Shown: piece by piece, positions 1-6,952 of the stretch
Position numbering within the stretch: the first letter of the stretch is position 1
Layout: each line of letters starts with the position of its first letter
DNA from: an uncultured Roseburia sp.
GTDB lineage: Bacteria; Bacillota; Clostridia; Lachnospirales; Lachnospiraceae
Assembly (NCBI GenBank): GCA_947057405.1
Contig: CAMSEJ010000003.1
Location: 1-21,035, forward strand
Reading direction: 5' to 3'
DNA length: 21,035 nucleotides
Made by a program: the position numbers and the translations under genes
The notes under the pieces: model-generated
What the model saw: the letters and a program-made list of their open reading frames with translations, nothing else
What the model was told of the DNA's origin: nothing
The model's database searches: none

Positions 1-111
1 CCGAAGGCAAAAACGGCAGAATATGTAGAATACATAGCTGCACTGGTAGGAAAGGACAATGTATATCCGATGCAGATCCGGCAGACAGGAGCAGTAAGCC
101 TGGGGCGTTAA
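1..111 (+). CDS. C-terminal fragment of an unidentified protein
   Basis: An open frame enters from the left edge in frame 1 and stops at TAA 109-111, giving 36 residues that end in TGAVSLGR. Codon use looks like that of the neighbouring genes. The fragment is too short to assign: it has an amphipathic stretch (EYVEYIAALVG) followed by a beta-like end and no motif I recognise. The gene converges on the histidine kinase gene that ends at 146, leaving only 34 bp between the two stops, with no clear T-tract terminator. Confidence 0.6.
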   Translation, partial: PKAKTAEYVEYIAALVGKDNVYPMQIRQTGAVSLGR

Positions 112-145
112 GCCTTTGCGGGACATGTCTGCCAGATTTCATATG

Positions 146-1441
146 TTAAGTTTGAATGGCCGGGTGGCGGAGCAGGACAAAGAATCTTGTTCCGCCGCCC
201 GGTGTGTCTGTTACGATAATTTTTCCGCCGTGGGCGGTAATAATTTCTTGTGCAATACAGAGTCCGAGACCGAAGTGTTCTTTCGTGGAACGCGACGGAT
301 CCGCGCGGTAAAAGCGGTCAAATATATACGGTTTGTCTTTTTCGTCAATTCCGATTCCGTTGTCTTCTACCATAATCCAGAACATGGATTTGTCGTAGGA
401 AAGCTTCAGCTTAACGTACCCGCCCGGTCTGCCGTAGCTGAAGGCATTTGAAATCAGGATGGAAAGCGTTTGCTGTATGCGCTGGCTGTCGCAGCTGCAG
501 CAGGGAAGCGTTTCCTCTGGCAGCACGATTTTTAAGGAGATTTTGTGCTGTTTTGCCATCGGCTCAAAGGCTTCACAGGTGTCGAGCAAAAGAGTATCCA
601 GTTCGGCGGGTTTGAAATCCAGATGAAAACGTTCGGTATCGGCGCGGTTTAACAGCAGTAAATCGTCTGTTAATGTGGACAGGCGGCGGGACTCTTCGGC
701 AATAATGTGCAGAAAATGATCTTTTTGCGCTTCGGTTGCGGATTTGGACGCGGATACGGCGGAACAGATGACGGCAATCGGCGTCCGCAATTCGTGGGAG
801 GCAGAGGCGACAAAAGCGGTCTGCTTTTTGCGGGATTCGATAATCGGCTCTATGAGCTTCCCGGTGTAGTGCCACGAAAATAAGAGCAGGGCGAAAATCC
901 CGGTTATATTTAAAAACAGGAAACGATACCGCTGCGCTTTGATCTGCCGTATGAACGGAGCACGGGAGGAAAGGATGATTCCGGTCAGCGTGCCGGAATT
1001 TTTGTGTATTTCAAAGAAGGAAGCGTCATATGCTTCACTGCCTTTCCCGACCCAGTGAAATTCCCGGTGTACGGCGGCGTAGTGGGAGCCGTCCGAAAGG
1101 CCGGGAAAGGCTTTTTTGGCGTAAGCCATGGCTTCGCCGGCGAGGGCGTTTTCCCGGTCGGAAAGAACAATGCGGTTATAGGAAATGGGAACGCCGTTGT
1201 CGTGCAGCATCAGAATTAATTTTTGTGCGGCAGCCGTTTTGGACAGCCATTCCCAGGTCAGGGAGGATTGCTGTTCCAGAGAGAACAGCAGGGACGCAGC
1301 CTGGGAGGAAAAGGCCAGGGATGTGTTCTGATGAAGCTCTTTTTCGGACATGAAAAGGTAGCTTACGGACATGGCAATCAGAATTGCGCCTGCAATCCCG
1401 GTGAACAGCAGGGTCAGGCGGCGGTGCAGTTTTTTATACAT
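146..1441 (-). CDS. Sensor histidine kinase, no HAMP domain
   Basis: Membrane sensor kinase of 431 residues that should phosphorylate the response regulator encoded just upstream. Visible order: a basic N-terminus, membrane segment 1 at about residues 10-31, an extracytoplasmic domain of about 140 residues, membrane segment 2 at about 174-192, then the H-box ASHELRTP with phospho-accepting His216. The ATP-binding domain follows, with an N-box (LISNAF), a G1 box (DNGIGI), an F-box (IFDRFYRAD) and a G2 box (GLGLCIA). Only about 20 residues separate membrane segment 2 from the H-box, so there is no HAMP domain. The frame is open further upstream, but ATG 1441 is preferred: it has GGAGG 9 bp upstream and overlaps the regulator's stop by 8 bp (ATGTATAA), the usual translational coupling. 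The signal sensed cannot be told from sequence. Confidence 0.93.
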   Translation of the reverse strand: MYKKLHRRLTLLFTGIAGAILIAMSVSYLFMSEKELHQNTSLAFSSQAASLLFSLEQQSSLTWEWLSKTAAAQKLILMLHDNGVPISYNRIVLSDRENALAGEAMAYAKKAFPGLSDGSHYAAVHREFHWVGKGSEAYDASFFEIHKNSGTLTGIILSSRAPFIRQIKAQRYRFLFLNITGIFALLLFSWHYTGKLIEPIIESRKKQTAFVASASHELRTPIAVICSAVSASKSATEAQKDHFLHIIAEESRRLSTLTDDLLLLNRADTERFHLDFKPAELDTLLLDTCEAFEPMAKQHKISLKIVLPEETLPCCSCDSQRIQQTLSILISNAFSYGRPGGYVKLKLSYDKSMFWIMVEDNGIGIDEKDKPYIFDRFYRADPSRSTKEHFGLGLCIAQEIITAHGGKIIVTDTPGGGTRFFVLLRHPAIQT

Positions 1442-2117
1442 GTGGCGTATCCTCCAGTCGGTAGCCGACACCGCGTACCGTTTTGATGGAAACGCCGGTA
1501 CTGGCGGTTTTTAAACGGCGTCGGATAAAATACATATAGTTGTCTAAGTTGCCTTCTTCTACTTCCGAATCAAAGCCCCAGACTTTGGAAAGGAGCGTGG
1601 CGCGCGGAAGAGTCTGGGCGGGGTTCTGCAGAAAAATTTTAAGCAGCGCGCCTTCTTTTTTGGAAAGCGTACAGCTTCCGGCGGCGCCGCTTAAGCAGTT
1701 TGCGGCGGGGTCAAACGTAAGGTCGCCGAAGGTGAGCGTTTCGGTGGGAAGCCATTGCCTTGGGCGGCGGTTTATGCTTCGGATGCGCGCCATAAGCTCT
1801 TCAAAGGCAAAGGGCTTGACCAGGTAGTCGTCCGCGCCGGAGTCTAAGCCGGTGACTTTGTCTTCAAGCGTACCGAGTGCGGTCAGAAGGATGACCGGAG
1901 TCTGGTTGCCGGAAGTACGCAGCTTTTGCAGTACGCTGATGCCGTCTAAAATGGGAAGCATACGGTCTAAGAGGATCAGATCGTGGATGTTTTCGGAGAT
2001 ATAGTATAAAGCATCTTCGCCGTTTTCGCAGGTATCAACGCTGAATCCGGCACGGGTGAGCTGGAAGGACAGGGTGTCTGAGAGGTTTTTGTCGTCTTCT
2101 ACCAATAGTATTCGCAT
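1434..2117 (-). CDS. OmpR/PhoB-family response regulator
   Basis: DNA-binding response regulator of 227 residues, the usual size for the OmpR family. The receiver domain (about 1-115) has the acidic pair EDD at 7-9, phospho-accepting Asp51 in LILLDRMLP, and the conserved Lys in YLVKPF. The C-terminal winged helix (about 125-223) contains LSKKEGALL, the recognition-helix region with DNYMYFIRRRLK, and the wing motif TVRGVGYRLE. The start is supported by GGAG about 8 bp upstream of the ATG. It is the first gene of a two-gene operon with the kinase that follows. It probably regulates itself, because paired 11-bp-spaced hexamers lie in its promoter. The target genes are unknown. Confidence 0.95.
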   Translation of the reverse strand: MRILLVEDDKNLSDTLSFQLTRAGFSVDTCENGEDALYYISENIHDLILLDRMLPILDGISVLQKLRTSGNQTPVILLTALGTLEDKVTGLDSGADDYLVKPFAFEELMARIRSINRRPRQWLPTETLTFGDLTFDPAANCLSGAAGSCTLSKKEGALLKIFLQNPAQTLPRATLLSKVWGFDSEVEEGNLDNYMYFIRRRLKTASTGVSIKTVRGVGYRLEDTPHV

Positions 2118-2150
2118 GGGTGAAATCTCCTTGTCTGGTGTATTAGAATT

Positions 2151-2186
2151 ATTTTAACATAAATAGCTTTAAATTATCTCTAAATT
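2151..2186 (-). promoter_or_regulatory. Candidate promoter and tandem operator for the first two-component system
   Basis: Read on the minus strand, a -10-like TAAAAT (2156-2151) sits about 35 bp before the regulator start, with only a poor -35 (AGATAA, 2179-2174) 17 bp upstream. Two direct AATTTA hexamers (2186-2181 and 2175-2170) are spaced 11 bp apart, one helical turn, and the nearer one overlaps the -35. OmpR-family regulators typically bind such tandem repeats as head-to-tail dimers. The operator role is inferred. Confidence 0.4.
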
Positions 2187-2255
2187 TTGCGGAAGAAATG
2201 ATTTGTTTGAAGCGTGCCGGCGTTTGAGCCCGGCGGACAGGGGATGCGGCGGGGA

Positions 2256-2284
2256 TTGAAATTTCAGATGAACTGTGATAGACT
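2256..2284 (+). promoter_or_regulatory. Sigma-A-type promoter for hisA
   Basis: TTGAAA (2256-2261), a 17-bp spacer, then TAGACT (2279-2284) preceded by TGA, an extended -10. Transcription would start near 2291, about 20 bp before the hisA ATG. It is divergent from the two-component operon, so this 190-bp gap serves both directions. Confidence 0.6.
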
Positions 2285-2309
2285 GGACAAAACAAAAGGA
2301 GAATGTGCA

Positions 2310-3128
2310 ATGGAATTTCGACCGTGCATTGATATACACAACGGAACAGTAAAGCAGATTGTCGGGAGCAGTTTAACGGATACGGGAAACCGGGCGCGGG
2401 AGAATTTCGTATCGGATAAAGACGCGGCGTTTTATGCGCGGTTTTATCGGAGAGACGGCATAAAAGGGGGGCATGTTATTTTGCTGAACCATGCCGGCAG
2501 TACGTATTACGAAAGGACAAAGCAGCAGGCGTTGTCTGCTCTGCGCGCGTATCCCGGCGGTCTGCAGGCGGGCGGCGGGATCTGCGCGGAAAATGCGGAG
2601 GAGTTTCTGGCGGCAGGGGCGAGCCATGTGATTGTGACCTCGTATGTCTTTTCCGGCGGGAAGGTTGATTATGAAAATCTGCAGAGGCTGGTGCGGGTAA
2701 CGGGAAAAGAGCGCCTGGTACTGGATTTAAGCTGCAGGATGGGGGCGGACGGCGCATATTATATCGTGACGGATCGGTGGCAGAGGTTTACTTCCGAAAA
2801 AATTTCTTTGGAGCTGTTAGAACGGTTGAGCGCATATGCGGATGAGTTTCTGGTCCATGCGGTTGACGTGGAAGGCAGGGCGGAAGGCATTGAGGTTCCG
2901 CTGGTGCGGCTTCTGGGAAGCTGGGGGAAAATCCCGGTTACCTATGCCGGGGGAATCGGCAGCTTTGCGGATTTAAAGGAGCTGAAACGGGAAGGCATGG
3001 GGCGGCTGAACGTGACGGTGGGAAGCGCATTGGATTTGTTCGGCGGTGCAATGGAGTACCGGAAGGTGCTGGCGTTCTGCGCGGAGCAAAAGGCAGAAGG
3101 CGAATGTATACCCAAAGCCCTGCCGTAA
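2310..3128 (+). CDS. hisA: Eukaryote-type HisA, ProFAR isomerase
   Basis: Isomerase of histidine synthesis that converts ProFAR to PRFAR, a cytoplasmic (beta/alpha)8 barrel of 272 residues. The sequence resembles the fungal/plant HIS6 form rather than ordinary bacterial HisA: it opens RPCIDIHNGTVKQIVGSS and continues with FVSDKDAAFYARFY, GGHVILLN, LQAGGGI, VIVTSYVF, LVLDLSCR, EFLVHAVDVEG, VTYAGGI and VGSALDLFGG, all in the order expected from yeast HIS6. Asp8 and Asp139 are the likely acid/base pair. ATG 2310 is preferred over an upstream in-frame start because AAGGAG lies just before it and homology begins there. dapF follows after 57 bp and may be cotranscribed. The HisH/HisF pair is about 11 kb away, so histidine genes are scattered here. 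Confidence 0.92.
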   Translation: MEFRPCIDIHNGTVKQIVGSSLTDTGNRARENFVSDKDAAFYARFYRRDGIKGGHVILLNHAGSTYYERTKQQALSALRAYPGGLQAGGGICAENAEEFLAAGASHVIVTSYVFSGGKVDYENLQRLVRVTGKERLVLDLSCRMGADGAYYIVTDRWQRFTSEKISLELLERLSAYADEFLVHAVDVEGRAEGIEVPLVRLLGSWGKIPVTYAGGIGSFADLKELKREGMGRLNVTVGSALDLFGGAMEYRKVLAFCAEQKAEGECIPKALP

Positions 3129-3185
3129 AGGACGCTTTTGATTTGAGGTATCGTTTGGATGCCGGGCAGGAGAAAGGACGGGAAA

Positions 3186-4022
3186 ATGAAATTTACAAAA
3201 ATGCATGGAATCGGGAATGATTATGTATACGTGAATTGTTTCTTAGAAACGGTGGAACATCCTTCGGAGGCGGCAAAAAAGATCAGTGACCGTCATTTTG
3301 GAATCGGTTCGGACGGGCTGATTTTGATTCGGCCGTCGGAGTGCGCGGATTTTAAAATGGACATGTATAATGCGGACGGCTCGCGCGGGGAGATGTGCGG
3401 CAACGGAATCCGCTGTGTGGCGAAATTTGTGTATGACAAGGGACTTACGGACCGGGAGCGGATCAGCGTAGAAACGCCCAGCGGGATTAAGACGCTGGAT
3501 TTGACCGTTACAGACGGAACGGTGGCGCTCGTAAAGGTGAATATGGGTGCGCCGCAGTTTGCGGCAGAGAAGATCCCGGTGGCTGCGGATACGGATGAAG
3601 TAGTGGGACAGCCGTTTCGTGTCGGAGAAAGTGAGTATGCGGTTACCTGCGTGTCGATGGGAAACCCGCATTGTGTGACATTTTTGCAGGAAGATGTCAG
3701 AAAGCTGGAGCTGGAGAAGATCGGGCCTTTGTTTGAGAATCATGAACGGTTTCCGAAGCGGATCAATACGGAATTTGTGAATGTGCTGGATGAAGAGACA
3801 ATCCGTATGCGCGTCTGGGAGCGGGGATCGGGGGAGACACTGGCATGCGGGACAGGAGCCTGTGCGGCGGCCGTGGCGGCGATGCGAACCGGGAGGACAA
3901 AGGACGAGGTGACGGTGAAGCTGGCCGGCGGGGATCTGCGGATTCGATGGAATCGGGGGGAGAATGCGGTTTATATGACGGGAGGGGCGGAAACGGTATT
4001 TGAAGGAGAGATACTGCTGTAG
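3186..4022 (+). CDS. dapF: Diaminopimelate epimerase DapF
   Basis: Converts LL- to meso-diaminopimelate, the precursor of lysine and of the peptidoglycan cross-linking residue, using two cysteines and no cofactor. At 278 residues it has normal length. The N-terminal half opens MKFTKMHGIGNDYVYVN and holds the first active-site loop GEMCGNGIRC with Cys71; the second half holds ACGTGACAAAV with Cys221. The motifs FGIGSDGLILI and MGNPHCVTF are also typical. An upstream in-frame ATG at 3159 exists, but family homology begins at 3186, after AAAGGACGGG. It is followed by dapL, whose product makes the LL-diaminopimelate that DapF uses, so the two genes encode consecutive steps. Confidence 0.97.
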   Translation: MKFTKMHGIGNDYVYVNCFLETVEHPSEAAKKISDRHFGIGSDGLILIRPSECADFKMDMYNADGSRGEMCGNGIRCVAKFVYDKGLTDRERISVETPSGIKTLDLTVTDGTVALVKVNMGAPQFAAEKIPVAADTDEVVGQPFRVGESEYAVTCVSMGNPHCVTFLQEDVRKLELEKIGPLFENHERFPKRINTEFVNVLDEETIRMRVWERGSGETLACGTGACAAAVAAMRTGRTKDEVTVKLAGGDLRIRWNRGENAVYMTGGAETVFEGEILL

Positions 4023-4054
4023 AAAGAGTCGCCTGTTTTGGTCAGAAGATGCAC

Positions 4055-4076
4055 GTCCGGCAGAAGCCGGGCTTTT
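4055..4076 (+). terminator. Possible weak intrinsic terminator between dapF and dapL
   Basis: GTCCGGC (4055-4061) can pair with GCCGGGC (4066-4072) around an AGAA loop, with one G-T wobble, followed by only four T. It may allow partial readthrough into dapL. Confidence 0.35.
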
Positions 4077-4112
4077 CAAAAAAAGATCAAATTACAGTAA
4101 AGGAGAAATGAT

Positions 4113-5327
4113 ATGTTTCAGATAAATACGAATTATCAGAAGTTACCGGGGAGTTATTTGTTCAGTACCATTGCGAAAAAAGTAAATGCGTATACTTCCG
4201 CTCACCCGGAGAAAAAGATTATCCGCCTTGGCATTGGAGATGTGACGCAGCCGATTGCACCCGCTATGATTGCCGCGATGCATCGGGCGGTGGATGAAAT
4301 GGGGAATGCGGAGACGTTTCATGGCTATGCGCCGGATCTTGGGTATGATTTTCTGCGGAAGGCAATTGCGCAGAATGATTACCGTGACCGGGGATGCGAT
4401 ATTTCAGAGGATGAGATTTTTGTATCGGACGGGGCGAAAAGCGATTCGGCGAATATCCAGGAGCTGTTTGCGGCGGATTCTAAGATTGCGGTATGCGATC
4501 CGGTCTATCCGGTTTATGTGGATTCCAATGTGATGGCGGGACGCACCGGAACATATGATCCGGATACGGAACGCTGGAGTAATGTGATTTATATGCCGTG
4601 TACCGCAGAGAATCATTTTGTACCGGAATTTCCGGAGGAGACGCCGGATTTAATTTACCTTTGCCTGCCGAACAATCCGACCGGGACGACGCTTACGAAG
4701 GAAAAGCTTAAGGAATGGGTCGATTATGCGAACCGGGTGGGCGCGGTCATTATTTATGACGGCGCGTATGAAGCTTATATTTCGGAAGCAGATGTGGCAC
4801 ACTCTATTTATGAATGCGAAGGCGCGAAAACCTGTGCGATCGAGCTCAAAAGTTTTTCCAAAAATGCAGGATTTACCGGGGTGCGTCTGGGCTATGCGGT
4901 TGTGCCGAAGGAATTAAAGTGCGGCGGCGTATCCCTGCGCGATATGTGGGCGAGGCGGCACGGAACCAAATTCAACGGCGCGCCGTACATTGTGCAGCGT
5001 GCAGGGGAAGCCGTGTATTCTCCGGAGGGCAAAGCCCAGATAAAGGAGCAGGTTGCTTATTATATGAAAAATGCCGCGGCAATCAAGCAGGGTCTTTCAG
5101 ATGCGGGTTATACGGTTTTTGGCGGCGTCAACGCGCCGTATATCTGGTTAAAAACACCCGAAGGCATGACGTCCTGGGATTTCTTTGATCACCTGCTGGA
5201 ACGCGGCGGCGTTGTGGGAACGCCGGGCTCCGGCTTTGGACCGAGCGGCGAAGGGTATTTCAGGCTGACCGCGTTTGGGACATATGAAAATACGCTGGGC
5301 GCACTGGAGCGTATCCGCAGTCTGTAA
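4113..5327 (+). CDS. dapL: LL-diaminopimelate aminotransferase DapL
   Basis: PLP-dependent class I/II aminotransferase that makes LL-diaminopimelate directly from tetrahydrodipicolinate, bypassing the succinylase and acetylase branches. At 404 residues it matches the family length. It opens FQINTNYQKLPGSYLFSTIAKK, typical of DapL, then IRLGIGDVTQP, the substrate-loop region ETFHGYAPDLGYDFLRKAI, the CDPVYPVYVDSN segment, LCLPNNPTG, and SFSKNAGFTGVRLGY with Lys250 as the Schiff-base lysine. FRLTAFG near the end carries the carboxylate-binding Arg. The ATG follows AAAGGAG at good spacing. It lies 90 bp after dapF, with a weak hairpin between them. Confidence 0.96.
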   Translation: MFQINTNYQKLPGSYLFSTIAKKVNAYTSAHPEKKIIRLGIGDVTQPIAPAMIAAMHRAVDEMGNAETFHGYAPDLGYDFLRKAIAQNDYRDRGCDISEDEIFVSDGAKSDSANIQELFAADSKIAVCDPVYPVYVDSNVMAGRTGTYDPDTERWSNVIYMPCTAENHFVPEFPEETPDLIYLCLPNNPTGTTLTKEKLKEWVDYANRVGAVIIYDGAYEAYISEADVAHSIYECEGAKTCAIELKSFSKNAGFTGVRLGYAVVPKELKCGGVSLRDMWARRHGTKFNGAPYIVQRAGEAVYSPEGKAQIKEQVAYYMKNAAAIKQGLSDAGYTVFGGVNAPYIWLKTPEGMTSWDFFDHLLERGGVVGTPGSGFGPSGEGYFRLTAFGTYENTLGALERIRSL

Positions 5328-5442
5328 AGGCGGACATGGGGCGGATTATGCCTGAAGTCCCGGCGGCGGGAATTCTGCTGTTTGGCAGGCGTTTTGGCGG
5401 CCCGGTACGTAAACCGAACAATAAAAACCACAGGAGGGCGAT

Positions 5443-6276
5443 ATGTTATATTTAGGGAGCCACATTTCCGCGTCCAAAGGCTATGAGGCCATGGGCAGGC
5501 AGGCTTTAAAGCTGGGGGCAAATACATTTGCGTTCTTTACCCGCAATCCGCGCGGCGGCAGGGCCAAGGAGATCGATGAAGCGGATATTGAGAAATTTCT
5601 TGCGCTTGCAGAGGAACATGCCTTTGGAAAATTGGTTGCTCATGCGCCTTATACGCTGAATGCCTGCGCTGCCAAAGAGGATGTTCGTGCGTTTGCGAAA
5701 GAAACCATGAAAGACGATCTGATGCGTATGGAATATACGCCGGGCAATTATTACAATTTTCATCCGGGTTCCCATGTGGGACAGGGCAGCGAAGCAGGGA
5801 TTGCCTTAACGGCAGCTCTTTTAAATGAAGTGCTGACCGAACATCAGACGACCACCGTACTGCTGGAAACCATGGCAGGCAAGGGAACGGAGATCGGCAG
5901 GAGCTTTGAGGAGCTGCGGGCGATTCTGGATCAGGTAAACCGCAAAGAGAAAATGGGCGTCTGCCTGGATACCTGCCACGTCTGGGACGCAGGATACGAT
6001 ATCGTAAACGATCTGGACGGCGTATTGGATTCCTTCGATCGGATTATCGGGCTGGAGCGTTTAAAGGCGATTCACATGAACGACAGCATGAATCCGTTCG
6101 CGGCCCATAAGGATCGGCACGAAAAAATCGGCGAAGGCCATATCGGTATCGAAACCATGAAACGGGTGATAAACCATCCGGCGCTTAAGGATCGCCCGAT
6201 TATCCTGGAAACACCGAACGATGCCGACGGCTATGCAAAAGAGATTGCGTTATTGAAAAGCCTGTACGAGGGATAA
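5443..6276 (+). CDS. nfo: Endonuclease IV (AP endonuclease)
   Basis: Base-excision repair enzyme that nicks DNA 5' of abasic sites using three metal ions. At 277 residues it is close to the E. coli enzyme. It opens GSHISASKG, and all nine metal ligands can be placed in family order: His67, His107, Glu142, Asp176, His179, His211, Asp224, His226 and Glu256, in motifs such as AHAPYTLNA, NFHPGSH, CLDTCHVWDAGYD, HMNDS, HKDRHEKIGEGHIG and ILETPN. The start has AGGAGGG upstream. The next gene encodes a spore DNA-protecting protein; in Bacillus subtilis nfo is expressed in the forespore and acts in spore DNA repair, so the adjacency may be meaningful. I found no sigma-G-like promoter in front of nfo itself. 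Confidence 0.97.
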   Translation: MLYLGSHISASKGYEAMGRQALKLGANTFAFFTRNPRGGRAKEIDEADIEKFLALAEEHAFGKLVAHAPYTLNACAAKEDVRAFAKETMKDDLMRMEYTPGNYYNFHPGSHVGQGSEAGIALTAALLNEVLTEHQTTTVLLETMAGKGTEIGRSFEELRAILDQVNRKEKMGVCLDTCHVWDAGYDIVNDLDGVLDSFDRIIGLERLKAIHMNDSMNPFAAHKDRHEKIGEGHIGIETMKRVINHPALKDRPIILETPNDADGYAKEIALLKSLYEG

Positions 6277-6295
6277 ATTTTGGTTGAACTTTCCA

Positions 6296-6325
6296 AACAT
6301 AAAAAATCGGTTTTGCACCATACTA
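6296..6325 (+). promoter_or_regulatory. Sigma-G-type forespore promoter of the spore protein gene
   Basis: AACATA (6296-6301), a 17-bp spacer and CATACTA (6319-6325). CATACTA matches the -10 known for forespore sigma-F/sigma-G promoters of ssp genes, and the -35 retains the CATA core. Predicted transcription start is about 6332. Confidence 0.65.
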
Positions 6326-6331
6326 TCTCTA

Positions 6332-6380
6332 GGATAAACAAAACAGCGTTTATCCGAATACAAAACACCGGCGCAGCCGG
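6332..6380 (+). other. Structured 5' leader of the spore protein mRNA
   Basis: Two perfect hairpins lie between the predicted start point and the ribosome binding site: GGATAAAC (6332-6339) with GTTTATCC (6348-6355), and CCGGC (6368-6372) with GCCGG (6376-6380). The first begins at or within a base or two of the predicted transcript 5' end. Neither is followed by a T-tract, so they are not terminators. An mRNA-stabilising role is a guess. Confidence 0.5.
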
Positions 6381-6406
6381 AGAAAAAACTATGGAGGTGC
6401 AATACC

Positions 6407-6619
6407 ATGGCAAGTTCAAGTAGAGGAAACAGAGTAGAAGTTCCTGAAGCAAAGGAAGCATTAAACCGTTTTAAACAGGAAGTAGCGTCTGAAATCGGTG
6501 TACCGCTGAAGGAAGGATACAACGGCGACCTTACCTCTGCACAGGCAGGTTCGATTGGCGGAGAAATGGTCCGCAAGATGATCCGCAGCCAGGAAGAGAA
6601 AATGACTTCTTCTAAATAA
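6407..6619 (+). CDS. Alpha/beta-type small acid-soluble spore protein
   Basis: DNA-coating protein of the dormant spore, 70 residues. In this family the protein saturates spore DNA, shifts it to an A-like form and protects it from UV and depurination; it is cleaved by the GPR protease at germination. Visible signature: ALNRFKQEVASEIGVPL, containing the region around the GPR cleavage site, then GYNGDLTSAQAGSIGGEMVRKMI, the conserved DNA-binding half with the GxxGG-like segment. Strong GGAGGTG ribosome binding site before ATG 6407. It is monocistronic, with its own sigma-G-like promoter and a strong terminator. It is strong evidence that the organism forms endospores. The specific ssp letter cannot be assigned. 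Confidence 0.97.
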   Translation: MASSSRGNRVEVPEAKEALNRFKQEVASEIGVPLKEGYNGDLTSAQAGSIGGEMVRKMIRSQEEKMTSSK

Positions 6620-6655
6620 GCAGTAAAACGTTACGACGGATAAAATGAAACAGAG

Positions 6656-6697
6656 AGGCGGAATGCGAAACAGAGGTGTTTGGCATTCCGCCTTTTT
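6656..6697 (+). terminator. Intrinsic terminator of the spore protein gene
   Basis: Perfect 11-bp inverted repeat AGGCGGAATGC (6656-6666) and GCATTCCGCCT (6683-6693) followed directly by a T run to 6697. It lies 37 bp after the spore protein stop codon. Confidence 0.92.
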
Positions 6698-6788
6698 CTG
6701 CGCCGGGATTATTTTTTGTGTAAAATGCATAAAATTATCTGGAATAAATTGTAACATTTGTGAACACTTATGGCGCTGGCTGTGGTAG

Positions 6789-6794
6789 TATAAT
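6789..6794 (+). promoter_or_regulatory. Consensus -10 box upstream of a possible small RNA
   Basis: Perfect TATAAT in a gene-free stretch, just after a strong terminator. The -35 position (about 6766-6771, ACTTAT) is poor, so the promoter is either weak or helped by a regulator. Start point predicted near 6801. Confidence 0.4.
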
Positions 6795-6800
6795 AACTGT

Positions 6801-6902
6801 AAAACCCCCCAATACCTTATATATATTTTTTTGTTTTACTATACCCCATAGTAAAATACCTTCTCCTAAAAGAAGCAGCATGAAAAGCTGCTTTCTTTTT
6901 TT
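6801..6902 (+). ncRNA. Candidate small RNA of about 100 nt with C-rich unpaired segments
   Basis: Between the consensus -10 box at 6789-6794 and a good intrinsic terminator lies a unit without a convincing protein. Perfect 9-bp hairpin TTTTACTAT (6834-6842) with ATAGTAAAA (6848-6856), loop ACCCC. Terminator stem AAGCAGC (6873-6879) with GCTGCTT (6887-6893), then a T run at 6896-6902. Three C-rich segments are predicted unpaired: ACCCCCC near the 5' end, the ACCCC loop, and CCTTCTCCT before the terminator. C-rich loops are a known way for Gram-positive small RNAs (RsaE/RoxS type) to pair with Shine-Dalgarno sequences. I do not recognise it as a named RNA family; expression is unproven. Confidence 0.45.
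6873..6902 (+). terminator. Intrinsic terminator of the candidate small RNA
   Basis: Seven-bp perfect stem AAGCAGC/GCTGCTT with an ATGAAAA loop, followed by TCTTTTTTT. The spore protein transcript already ends at 6697, so this terminator must serve another transcript starting between 6700 and 6870. Confidence 0.75.
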
Positions 6903-6952
6903 GGCAGAAAACAGGATTTTTTTAAAAAACAGGTATAAATCCGGAATTTTCC

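Noticed and set aside
160..202. GC-rich inverted repeat CCGGGTGGCGGA / TCCGCCGCCCGG near the convergent gene ends
   Set aside because: It lies inside the kinase coding sequence (C-terminal PGGGTRFF region) and has no T-tract on either side, so it is likely coding-driven rather than a terminator.
3243..4079. Long minus-strand frame opposite dapF
   Set aside because: Antisense shadow of a gene with complete DapF motifs; composition is Arg/His/Pro-rich without domain signals.
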